A stretch of DNA of 64,000 bases from an uncultured Eubacteriales bacterium. Lineage in GTDB: Bacteria; Bacillota; Clostridia; Oscillospirales; CAG-382. Positions within the stretch are counted from its first letter, which is position 1. The number at the start of each line of letters is the position of its first letter. The stretch spans positions 1 through 64,000 of the forward strand of contig URJL01000005.1 of assembly GCA_900548115.1 (NCBI GenBank), in the 5' to 3' direction. The notes below the pieces were generated by a model that was not told where the DNA came from, did not search any database, and saw nothing but the letters and a program-made list of their open reading frames with translations. Positions 1 to 7,299 of the stretch are shown one piece after another. The position numbers and the translations under genes were made by a program.

Positions 1-655
1 TACCGTAACGTGAGGTCGGAGCATAGTAGCCCGTCACCTGATAGCCCCACGAGCCGTCAAACGGATATTCCATTACCGGCATAAGCTCCACGTGCGTGTA
101 TCCCATTTGCTTTACATACGGGATCAGCTCGTGCGCGATCTCGCCGTAGGAAAGATAGCTCCCGTTCTCGTGCCGTTTCCACGAGCCGAGGTGCAGCTCG
201 TATATGTTGATCGGCACCGCGTAATCGGGCGGCGTCACGGTCTCGGCACGCTTTTTGCGATAGTCGCCGTCATGCCATTCGAACGGCTTTGCAAGTCGAA
301 CGCGCGACGCGGTGGCGGGGGGCTTTTCGGCATAAAAGGCATACGGGTCGGCTTTGTAAAGCACACGTCCGTCCGCCGTTAAAATTTTGTACTTATAGTT
401 GTCGCCGTCGTGCAGCCATTCGAGCGGAACAAAAATCTCGAAGATGCCGCCGTCGGTCGTGCGTTTCATTTCCAAATTGTCGTTCCAGCCGTTGAAATCG
501 CCGGTCAGAAGCACCTTTTTCGCGTGGGGCGCCCAGACGCGAAAAACCGCTTTTCCGTCGTCCGACGGATGAAAGCCCATATAGCGGAAGGCTTCGTAAT
601 TTGTTCCCTGGTGGAACAGATACGCCGCCATGTCGTTCGGTTTTGTTGTTTTCAT
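1..655 (-). CDS. glgB: 1,4-alpha-glucan branching enzyme, 5' part (runs off the left edge)
   Basis: Glycogen branching enzyme, which moves alpha-1,4 glucan segments to alpha-1,6 branch points in the cytoplasm. About 218 N-terminal residues are visible. A CBM48/E-set domain lies at about residues 25-115 (FRVWAPHAKKVLLTGDFNGWN-like signature), followed by the entry to the GH13 barrel (INIYELHLGSWKR at about 150, then YVKQMGYTHVELMPVMEYPF). The visible sequence ends in YAPTSRYG, which is normal GH13 branching-enzyme sequence. The catalytic Asp and Glu lie beyond the window edge. The ATG at 655 is preceded by AGAGGG, and a good promoter lies about 110 bp upstream. The short N-terminal extension (MKTTKPNDMAAYLFHQGTN) is typical of clostridial GlgB. 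It indicates glycogen storage. Confidence 0.95.
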   Translation of the reverse strand, partial: MKTTKPNDMAAYLFHQGTNYEAFRYMGFHPSDDGKAVFRVWAPHAKKVLLTGDFNGWNDNLEMKRTTDGGIFEIFVPLEWLHDGDNYKYKILTADGRVLYKADPYAFYAEKPPATASRVRLAKPFEWHDGDYRKKRAETVTPPDYAVPINIYELHLGSWKRHENGSYLSYGEIAHELIPYVKQMGYTHVELMPVMEYPFDGSWGYQVTGYYAPTSRYG

Positions 656-764
656 AAGGGTGCCCTCTTTTCTTGGCCGTCCCCGCTTCGGGGGAATTCT
701 TTTTCTTTTGCCTTTTGCCGAAGAAACGCCTCGCCTCGTTTCGCGGTGCATTTCTTTATTTTAC

Positions 765-793
765 AGTATAGCACAAATTACCCAAAAACACAA
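765..793 (-). promoter_or_regulatory. sigma-A promoter for glgB
   Basis: On the minus strand there is TTGTGT (793-788), a 17-bp spacer and TATACT (770-765), with an extended TGC just before the -10. It lies about 110 bp upstream of the glgB start. Confidence 0.65.
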
Positions 794-902
794 GAGCGTT
801 TTGATGAAAATTCAGCAATATTTTACAGAAAATATTCCAAAATCGGTTCTTTTTTCCTGTTTTTCTTTATCGGAACCGTCAAGAAAATTTTATTTCGGGC
901 AA

Positions 903-936
903 AAAATGACAAAAAGCAGCCGGAAAACCGACTGCT
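903..936 (-). terminator. Rho-independent terminator of pfkA
   Basis: A 9-bp stem (one G-T pair), AGCAGTCGG / CCGGCTGCT, with a TTTT loop is followed by a T-rich run on the minus strand, just past the pfkA stop codon. The rest of the 300-bp gap between glgB and pfkA holds only the glgB promoter. Confidence 0.8.
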
Positions 937-952
937 TTGTCCTCATCGTTCG

Positions 953-2026
953 TTACGAAACGGAAATTTCATCCGCGACCTTGTAGGTCTCAAGCATTCT
1001 CTGACGCTTGATCTCGGCGTCCGCAACCATGCGGGCGACCTCCTGTTCCGAGAAGCCCTTGATGTCCTCTGCCTTGATTTTGCCCTTGCAGAGCTTATCG
1101 TAGGTCAGAGCATATTCGATGTCCACGCCGCAGATCACCTCGTCGCGGATACAGACGACCTGATTGGATTTTCCCTCCAGCAGAAGCTCGACCGCCTTGT
1201 GACCCATAAGTCCCGCAAGCTGACGGTCGCGAAGCGTCGGATCGCCGCCGCGCTGTACGTGCGCAAGGCGGGCAAACTTGGTCTCGACGCCCGTCTCCTC
1301 CTGAACGCGCTTTACGACGTTCGCGGAAAATTCGGGGCCGAACGCCTCGGAAACGATGATGATAAAGTTGCGCTTCTTTTCGGTCTTTAATGTTTTCATC
1401 TTGTTGATGATACGGTCGAGATCAAAAGGAAATTCCTCGATCGCGATACCGACCGCACCGGTGGCAAGACCCGTATTGAGGGCAATATAGCCCGCGTTTC
1501 GTCCCATGACCTCAACCACGTCGCAGCGGGCGTGCGATTCACAGGTGTCGCGCAATTTGTCGACCAGCTCGACGACGGTGTTCATCGCCGTGTCGTAGCC
1601 GATGGTGTAATCGGTCGCGGAAATATCGTTGTCGATGGTGCCGGGAAGACCGATGCACGGGATGCCGCGGCGGGTGAGATCCTGCGCGCCGCGGAAGGTT
1701 CCGTCGCCGCCGATGGCAATAATGCCGTCGATCTTGTTTTCCTTACAGGTGTTGATCGCCTTCTGCATGCCCGATTCTTCCTTGAATTCGAGACAGCGGT
1801 CGGTGTAGAGAACCGTGCCGCCGCGTCCGATGATATTGGCGACGTCGCGTCCATCAAGCAGTTTCATATCGTTCTCGACGAGACCTCTGTAGCCGCCGTA
1901 AATGCCCATGCATTCAACGCCGTTCAAAAGTGCGGTGCGCACAACGCTGCGGATGGTCGCGTTCATACCCGGGGCGTCGCCGCCGGAGGTGAGGATACCG
2001 ATTCTTCCGAATTTTCTTTCCGCCAT
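953..2026 (-). CDS. pfkA: ATP-dependent 6-phosphofructokinase
   Basis: Phosphorylates fructose 6-phosphate to fructose 1,6-bisphosphate, the committed step of glycolysis. The protein has 357 residues, somewhat longer than the 320 of the Bacillus/E. coli enzymes because of a C-terminal tail. The nucleotide loop LTSGGDAPGMN is at 12-22, GGDGT at 106-110 and PGTIDND at 128-134, with the catalytic base Asp132. PPi-dependent enzymes usually carry GGDD and PKTIDND, so the residues here indicate ATP use. The start at 2026 follows GAGGTAATATAGA. It is monocistronic with its own promoter (2153-2181), a structured leader (2058-2120) and a terminator (903-936). Confidence 0.97.
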   Translation of the reverse strand: MAERKFGRIGILTSGGDAPGMNATIRSVVRTALLNGVECMGIYGGYRGLVENDMKLLDGRDVANIIGRGGTVLYTDRCLEFKEESGMQKAINTCKENKIDGIIAIGGDGTFRGAQDLTRRGIPCIGLPGTIDNDISATDYTIGYDTAMNTVVELVDKLRDTCESHARCDVVEVMGRNAGYIALNTGLATGAVGIAIEEFPFDLDRIINKMKTLKTEKKRNFIIIVSEAFGPEFSANVVKRVQEETGVETKFARLAHVQRGGDPTLRDRQLAGLMGHKAVELLLEGKSNQVVCIRDEVICGVDIEYALTYDKLCKGKIKAEDIKGFSEQEVARMVADAEIKRQRMLETYKVADEISVS

Positions 2027-2057
2027 TCTATATTACCTCTTTTTCGATGAAATAATG

Positions 2058-2120
2058 CTTCAAACGATCCGTCCCGTCATTTCGATTCTTTGCCGAAGGG
2101 CTTGTACACATCGTTTGAAG
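2058..2120 (-). promoter_or_regulatory. Long-range inverted repeat in the pfkA 5' leader
   Basis: CTTCAAACGAT at 2058-2068 and ATCGTTTGAAG at 2110-2120 are perfect 11-bp inverted arms enclosing about 41 nt. They lie wholly inside the roughly 120-nt predicted untranslated leader of pfkA. The element could fold in RNA or act as a pair of protein sites. It matches no riboswitch class I can name. Confidence 0.45.
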
Positions 2121-2152
2121 TTTGACAAAGGCAAAGAACCTTAATCATTGAT

Positions 2153-2181
2153 ATTTTAATCGCTTTCCGCAAAAAATGCAA
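2153..2181 (-). promoter_or_regulatory. sigma-A promoter for pfkA
   Basis: TTGCAT (2181-2176), a 17-bp spacer and TAAAAT (2158-2153) on the minus strand predict a leader of about 120 nt. Confidence 0.6.
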
Positions 2182-2314
2182 GGCTTTTTTGCGTTTCTTT
2201 ATTAAGTTTTTGTAAAAATTGCGAATCCGACTTTTTTTCTTTCCGCCCGATACGGCAGAAAAACCAATTTCAATCTGTTGTTTTGTGCATATATCACAAT
2301 TTTCTTTGTCGCTC

Positions 2315-2343
2315 TTGACAATCGTTTGTCAATATGATATACT
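2315..2343 (+). promoter_or_regulatory. sigma-A promoter with overlapping palindromic operator upstream of the DeoR-type gene
   Basis: TTGACA (2315-2320), a 17-bp spacer and TATACT (2338-2343). The -35 region is part of a perfect dyad, TTGACAA-TCGT-TTGTCAA, at 2315-2332. Such a dyad would suit a repressor that blocks RNA polymerase. Autoregulation by the downstream DeoR protein is inference. The rest of the 400-bp gap holds the pfkA promoter and leader. Confidence 0.75.
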
Positions 2344-2427
2344 GAACGTAACAAATCGGGATTTTGAAAGAGCCCTTTCGAAAATTCCTTTATTTGATTC
2401 CGTCAAGGACTTAAGGAGGCCGTCCCC

Positions 2428-3237
2428 ATGAAAGCTGCCAGAAGGCAACAGATCCGAGAGCTTCTCGAGACAAAGCCCTTTATTTCGCTCAAGGAGCTCG
2501 GCGAGCTTTTCCCCGAAGTGACCGGCATGACCCTGCGGCGCGACATCGAATATTTCGAACAGCAGGGAGAGCTGATCAAGGTGCGCAACGGTGCCCGTTC
2601 CATGAAGTTCATCACCGCCACGGCGGATGAAAAATACTCCCGCCGCGAACGGGAAAACGAAGCGGTTAAGCGCACGCTCGCACTCTGCGCGCGCGGCTAC
2701 ATCGAAAAGGGAAAGTGCATTTTCCTCGATTCAGGCTCGACTGCCATGCAGCTCGCGTCGGTCATGGAGGACGAGGTCGTGAACGTCGTGACGTCGGGAC
2801 CGAACATCTCGCTGAGGCTCATCGAAAAGAAAAAGCCCATCGTGACGCTTCTCGGCGGCATTTTAAACCGCGACAGCCTGTCGGTGACGGGTGATCTCTC
2901 GATCGCCTCGCTCGAGAGCTTTTCGATTGACACCGCCTTTATCGTCCCGTCGGGTTATTCGTCGGGCGACGGCTTTACCTGCGGAAACTACAGCGAATGC
3001 GAGCTGAAGCGCGCCGTTGCGGCAAGCGCCAAGCGTGTCGTTCTGATCATGGATTCCTCCAAAAACGAAAAACGCTATCCCTACACCTTCTGCGATCTTT
3101 CGGATATCGACGTTTTCATAACCGACAGCGACAGCCCCGCCGCCCGCAGGGCGCAAAAGCAGGGCGTCACCGTCGTGATAACGGGAAATACGGTTTTGCG
3201 CGAACACGTGACCAAGTGCATTCCCGTCGAGGTCTGA
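2428..3237 (+). CDS. DeoR/GlpR-family transcriptional regulator
   Basis: The 269-residue protein has the DeoR layout. An N-terminal winged helix-turn-helix at about 5-60 carries TLRRDIEYFEQQGEL, matching the family pattern TIRRDL..LE..G. A C-terminal DeoRC sensor domain at about 75-235 includes IFLDSGSTAMQLA and the phosphosugar-binding-type loop VTSGPNIS. Members usually repress sugar or nucleoside genes and respond to a phosphorylated sugar. The neighbours pfkA and glgB make a glycolytic effector plausible but not shown. The start is set by a strong AAGGAGG site 8 nt upstream. The gene has its own promoter with a palindromic operator. Confidence 0.9.
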   Translation: MKAARRQQIRELLETKPFISLKELGELFPEVTGMTLRRDIEYFEQQGELIKVRNGARSMKFITATADEKYSRRERENEAVKRTLALCARGYIEKGKCIFLDSGSTAMQLASVMEDEVVNVVTSGPNISLRLIEKKKPIVTLLGGILNRDSLSVTGDLSIASLESFSIDTAFIVPSGYSSGDGFTCGNYSECELKRAVAASAKRVVLIMDSSKNEKRYPYTFCDLSDIDVFITDSDSPAARRAQKQGVTVVITGNTVLREHVTKCIPVEV

Positions 3238-3311
3238 CGCGGGTTTGTCCCGTTCCGTGCGATGTGTTTGCCATTACAATATACTATTATTGAAAAAATC
3301 CGAAAAAGCTC

Positions 3312-3340
3312 TTTACAGAAGGCGAATTTTGCGGTATAAT
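3312..3340 (+). promoter_or_regulatory. sigma-A promoter of the yerC-tgt operon
   Basis: TTTACA (3312-3317), a 17-bp spacer and TATAAT (3335-3340). The roughly 75-nt leader contains a short hairpin (TCCCGC...GCGGGA) before the ribosome binding site. Confidence 0.75.
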
Positions 3341-3423
3341 GAGAAGCGGTGCTTTGTGCGCCGCTTTCGCTTTTTAAAGAAAGACCTTCCCGCGTTTTCT
3401 GCGGGAAAGAAAAGGATAACATC

Positions 3424-3711
3424 ATGAACGAAAATATAAAATCCCCCGCCATCGACCGCCTTTTCCGCGCGGTTTTGACGCTTGAAACGGTCGAGGACTG
3501 CTATGATTTTTTCGACGATCTGTGTACCATTCCCGAGCTTTTGGAGATGGCAAAGCGCATGACCGCCGCCTCCATGCTTGCCGACGGCAAGAAATACGCC
3601 GAAGTTGCCGCCGAAACGGGACTTTCCACCGCCACCATAAGCCGCGTCAACCGCTGTCTGAAATACGGCAACGGCGGATACAAAAAGGCGCTCGGAGGAC
3701 TTTGCGAATGA
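3424..3711 (+). CDS. yerC: YerC/YecD family TrpR-related DNA-binding protein
   Basis: A 95-residue all-helical protein of the TrpR superfamily, YerC type. A TrpR-like core (LETVEDCYDFFDDLCTIPEL, then MAKRMTAASMLADGKKYAEVA) leads into a helix-turn-helix, AAETGLSTATISRVNRCLKYG, at about 62-82. YerC proteins are presumed regulators and no ligand is certain. The ATG at 3424 follows AAAGGATA. An upstream in-frame extension lacks a ribosome binding site and was rejected. The stop codon overlaps the next start (ATGA), so translation is probably coupled. It is the first gene of an eight-gene operon. Confidence 0.88.
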   Translation: MNENIKSPAIDRLFRAVLTLETVEDCYDFFDDLCTIPELLEMAKRMTAASMLADGKKYAEVAAETGLSTATISRVNRCLKYGNGGYKKALGGLCE

Positions 3712-4481
3712 ACACAACGCTTTACGGCGCGGCGCTTGCCGAGGCATACGACGCGCTGAACGACGGGATCGATTACGAAAAGATCTGCGATTTTCTTCTC
3801 GAATGCGTGAAAAAGCACAGCGATATCGAGGTAAAAGACATCTGCGAGGCGGCATGCGGCACGGGCAGTATGGCGTGTGCGCTTGCGCGGCGCGGCTATC
3901 ACGTCATCGCGTCGGACATTTCCGAGGATATGCTCTCCGCCGCCGACCGAAAGGCGAACGCGCAGAATCTTCCCATCCGCTTTGTGCTGCAGGATAAGCG
4001 GCGCAGCGTCATGTACGCGCAGAAAGACCTTTATCTTTGCCTTCTCGACAGCATGAATTACCTTCTCACCAAGGACGACATTCTGTCGGCGCTCACGAGT
4101 GCGAAGGACTGTCTGAAACCCGGCGGACTTTTCATTTTCGACATGAATTCCAAAAAAAAGTTCGAAACGGTCTACGCTCAAAACGACTATGTTCTCGAAA
4201 CGGACGACGTGTATTGCGGCTGGGAAAACGAATACAACGAAAAGAGCCGCATCTGCCGCTTTTATCTTTCGATCTTCCGCGAAAACGCCGACGGAACGTA
4301 CACCCGCGCCGATGAAGAACAGCGCGAGAAAATGTACACCGTCCGTCAGATGAAAAGCTATATCGAAGAGGCGGGCTTCACGCTGTGTGCGGTCTACGGC
4401 GACGCGGACTTTGCCGAGGGCGACGAGACGCGCGACGAGCGGCTTTACTATGTTCTGAAAAAAGAGGAAAACCATGAATAA
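3708..4481 (+). CDS. Class I SAM-dependent methyltransferase
   Basis: The 257-residue protein has a Rossmann methyltransferase fold. Motif I (CEAACGTGSMA) is at about 45-55, motif II acidic (VIASDISEDML) at about 65-75, and motif IV (LYLCLLDSMNYLL) near 112. It resembles the YqeM/Mtf25 type of small-molecule methyltransferases common in Firmicutes, with the substrate unknown. The start overlaps the yerC stop by ATGA, and its end overlaps the hslO start by 8 nt, so the three genes are translationally coupled. Confidence 0.85.
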   Translation: MNTTLYGAALAEAYDALNDGIDYEKICDFLLECVKKHSDIEVKDICEAACGTGSMACALARRGYHVIASDISEDMLSAADRKANAQNLPIRFVLQDKRRSVMYAQKDLYLCLLDSMNYLLTKDDILSALTSAKDCLKPGGLFIFDMNSKKKFETVYAQNDYVLETDDVYCGWENEYNEKSRICRFYLSIFRENADGTYTRADEEQREKMYTVRQMKSYIEEAGFTLCAVYGDADFAEGDETRDERLYYVLKKEENHE

Positions 4482-5358
4482 AGACATCATCACCCGCGCC
4501 ATGACCCGCGACGGGAACGCGCGCATTCTGGTCTGCTCATCGACCGAGACCGTGAACCGCGCCATTGCGGTGCATGACCTCTCCCCCACCGCCGCGGCGG
4601 CTTTGGGACGCACGCTTACCGCCTCGTCCATGATCGGCATCCTGCTGAAAAACAAGACCGACAGCGCGACGCTCACCTTTTCGGGCGACGGCGTCTGCGG
4701 AAAGATCATCGCCGTGTCCGATTATGCGGGCAACGTGAAGGGCTACATTGAAAATCCGCACGGTGATCTCCCGTCCAAATCCAAAGGGAAGCTCGACGTT
4801 GCGGGCGCCGTGGGACACGGCGTTATGAGCCTTGTGCGCGATGTCGGCGAAAAAGAGCCGTATGTCGGCATAACCCCTATCGTGTCGGGCGAGATCGCCG
4901 AGGATATCACCCGTTATTTCGCCGTGAGCGAACAGATCCCCACCGTCTGCGGGCTGGGCGTTTTGATCGACACCGACCACACCTGCCGTGCGGCGGGCGG
5001 CTTTATGATTCAGCTTCTCCCCGGCGCGGACGACGATTTTATCGATCTGCTCGAGAGCCGCATGACCCCCGTTTATTCGGTGTCGGCTTATTTCGACCGC
5101 GGACTTTCGAACGAAGAGATCATCCGCGAGCTTTTGGGCGACAAGATCCCGTTCGATCTGTTTGACGAAAACGAGATTGCCTATCGCTGCGACTGCTCGC
5201 GCGAGCGCACGCGGCGGGCGCTTATGAGCCTTCCCGAAAAGGATCTTACGGAAATGATCGACGACGGAAAAGAGATCGAGATGACCTGCCGCTTCTGCGA
5301 CAAACGTTACATCTTCTCGATCGACGAACTGAAAAAAATACGGGAAGAACAGCAATGA
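4474..5358 (+). CDS. hslO: Redox-regulated molecular chaperone Hsp33
   Basis: Hsp33 is a cytoplasmic holdase switched on by oxidation. The 294-residue length is normal. The N-terminal body includes ATLTFSGDGVCGKI and GYIENPHGDLP, both family signatures. The C-terminal redox switch has the four zinc cysteines as CDC (YRCDCSRERT, about 233-235) and CRFC (about 270-273). The 3' end overlaps miaB by 4 nt (ATGA). Confidence 0.96.
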   Translation: MNKDIITRAMTRDGNARILVCSSTETVNRAIAVHDLSPTAAAALGRTLTASSMIGILLKNKTDSATLTFSGDGVCGKIIAVSDYAGNVKGYIENPHGDLPSKSKGKLDVAGAVGHGVMSLVRDVGEKEPYVGITPIVSGEIAEDITRYFAVSEQIPTVCGLGVLIDTDHTCRAAGGFMIQLLPGADDDFIDLLESRMTPVYSVSAYFDRGLSNEEIIRELLGDKIPFDLFDENEIAYRCDCSRERTRRALMSLPEKDLTEMIDDGKEIEMTCRFCDKRYIFSIDELKKIREEQQ

Positions 5359-6794
5359 ATACAGTTTTTGAAAATACGGAGCATTACGATGCGCATTTCC
5401 CGCCCGAACAGGAAGAATACGCTTTGCGCGTGCAGAAAATCCTGTCCGAGCGGGCAAAAACCGAGGACAAAAAGCCCGGCGCTTTCATCGTCACCTTCGG
5501 CTGTCAGCAGAACGAAGCCGACAGTGAGCGGCTGATGGGACAAGCCGTTCTTCTCGGCTATCGGCGGGTAACGTGCGCTGAGGACGCCGACCTCATTCTC
5601 TACAACACCTGCGCCGTGCGCGAGCACGCGGAGCTTCGCGCGCTTTCCCGCACGGGAGCGCTCAAGCATCTGAAAAGTCAAAACAAGAATCTTTTGATCG
5701 GTCTTTGGGGCTGTATGGTCACGCAGGATCACCGCATGCAGGACGTAAAAATGAAATATCCCTACGTCGATTTTGTCGCGGGGACCAACATGCTGCACCG
5801 TCTGCCCGAGATCCTGTGCGACGTTCTCGAGAGCGGACGCCGCCGTTATTATGTCACGAATGACCCGCCGCAAACCGTCGAGGATGTTCCCGTACTGCGT
5901 GAAAACGACATCAAGGCATACGTTTCGATCATGTACGGCTGCAACAATTTCTGCACCTACTGCGTCGTGCCGTATGTGCGCGGACGCGAGCGAAGCCGCG
6001 ACCCCGAAGCGGTCATCCGCGAGGTCGAGGGGCTGGTGCAAAGCGGCTGCCGCGATATCACGCTGCTCGGTCAGAACGTCAATTCCTATGCGCCCGCGGG
6101 AGGCATGAATTTTGCCTCGCTTCTGCGCCGTCTTGCCGAAATTCCGGGCGATTTTCGTCTGCGCTTCATGACCTCGCATCCGAAGGACGCGTCCGACGAG
6201 CTGATCGAAGTCATGGCGGAAAACGAAAAGATCGCGCGGCATTTTCATCTGCCCATGCAGTCGGGCAGCACCGAGATTTTGCGCCGTATGAACCGCAAAT
6301 ACACGGCGGAAAGCTATCTTTCCCTTGCCGAAAAGATCAAGGAAAGAATTCCCGATATCACTCTTACGACCGACATTATCGTCGGTTTTCCCGGCGAGAC
6401 CGAGAAGGATTTCGAGGACACCTTTTCGATGGTCGAAAGACTGCGTTTCGATTCGGTCTTTTCCTTCATCTTCTCGCCCCGCGTCGGAACGCCTGCGGCG
6501 GATATGGAGGACGACACGCCCCACGAAGAAAAGACCGCCCGCATGAACCGTCTTTTGAAGCGGCAAGCCGACATCGCCGCCGAGGATCATGCAAAGCTTG
6601 TCGGAAAAACACTTTCCGTTTTGTGCGAGAGCAAAGAGCCGAACGAAAACGGGCTTTATCTCGGCCGCACGAGCGGCAACATTTTGGTCTTTTTCGAAAG
6701 CGGCGCGCAAAACGGCGCGCTTTACGGGCAGTTTGTCCCCGTTCGCATCACCGCGTCGGGCGCCGCCAATCTTTCGGGAAAGGCAGAAAAATAA
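5355..6794 (+). CDS. miaB: tRNA-2-methylthio-N6-dimethylallyladenosine synthase
   Basis: Radical-SAM methylthiotransferase that converts i6A37 to ms2i6A37 in tRNAs reading U-starting codons. The 479-residue protein has an N-terminal UPF0004 domain with auxiliary cluster cysteines C50, C86 and C120 (TFGCQQNEAD, YNTCAVRE, LWGCM). The radical-SAM CxxxCxxC is at 196-203 (GCNNFCTYC) followed by RGRERSR, and a TRAM RNA-binding domain occupies about 415-475. Its place beside mutS-mutL in one operon is common in clostridia. Confidence 0.96.
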   Translation: MNTVFENTEHYDAHFPPEQEEYALRVQKILSERAKTEDKKPGAFIVTFGCQQNEADSERLMGQAVLLGYRRVTCAEDADLILYNTCAVREHAELRALSRTGALKHLKSQNKNLLIGLWGCMVTQDHRMQDVKMKYPYVDFVAGTNMLHRLPEILCDVLESGRRRYYVTNDPPQTVEDVPVLRENDIKAYVSIMYGCNNFCTYCVVPYVRGRERSRDPEAVIREVEGLVQSGCRDITLLGQNVNSYAPAGGMNFASLLRRLAEIPGDFRLRFMTSHPKDASDELIEVMAENEKIARHFHLPMQSGSTEILRRMNRKYTAESYLSLAEKIKERIPDITLTTDIIVGFPGETEKDFEDTFSMVERLRFDSVFSFIFSPRVGTPAADMEDDTPHEEKTARMNRLLKRQADIAAEDHAKLVGKTLSVLCESKEPNENGLYLGRTSGNILVFFESGAQNGALYGQFVPVRITASGAANLSGKAEK

Positions 6795-6851
6795 AACAAA
6801 TCACGCTTCCCGCGCCCTTGGGCGCAGGATACCGAAAGGAACGGTTACAAA

Positions 6852-7259
6852 ATGAACACAAACAACGAAGTATTGACTCTTTGCCGCAAGCTCGGCGAAG
6901 CGCTGCGCCAAAGTCCCGAATTCACCCGCTACAACGACGCACGCGCTGTATGCCGCGCCGACAAGGAATTGCAGAGCAAGATCGACGAATTCAAGGTGCA
7001 GAAAAAAATCTACGACACCGAATCCGCAAAGCCCGACGCCGATCCCGAGCTTGTCGCCGTGATCAAAGGCAGACTGGACGAATTGTACGATGAAGTCTAT
7101 TCGAAGGACATCATGACCGAATTTTCCTCCGCCGAGGACGATTTCAATCTTCTCTTAAACGCCGTCAACATGACGATCACGTCGTATATTTCGGAACAGC
7201 CTTACAGCGCGGAGGGCTCCTGCACGCACAATTGCAGCACCTGCGGCGGCTGTCATTAA
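6852..7259 (+). CDS. ylbF: YlbF/YmcA family regulator with C-terminal cysteine cluster
   Basis: The 135-residue helical protein carries the YlbF/YmcA (Com_YlbF) domain at about 5-110 (LGEALRQSPEFTRYNDAR; DKELQSKIDEFKVQK). In Bacillus, YlbF (RicF) works with YmcA and YaaT to promote RNase Y-dependent mRNA maturation and hence competence, sporulation and biofilm formation, and the complex binds iron-sulfur clusters. Here the tail ends CTHNCSTCGGCH, four cysteines in 11 residues, consistent with metal or cluster binding. It lies between miaB and mutS in the operon. Confidence 0.85.
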   Translation: MNTNNEVLTLCRKLGEALRQSPEFTRYNDARAVCRADKELQSKIDEFKVQKKIYDTESAKPDADPELVAVIKGRLDELYDEVYSKDIMTEFSSAEDDFNLLLNAVNMTITSYISEQPYSAEGSCTHNCSTCGGCH

Positions 7260-7299
7260 AACCATTACGAAAGCCTAATTCGTCACGGAGGAAAAAGTC

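Noticed and set aside
3349..3423. An N-terminal extension of YerC from 3349.
   Set aside because: It lies between promoter and ribosome binding site, so it is untranslated leader.
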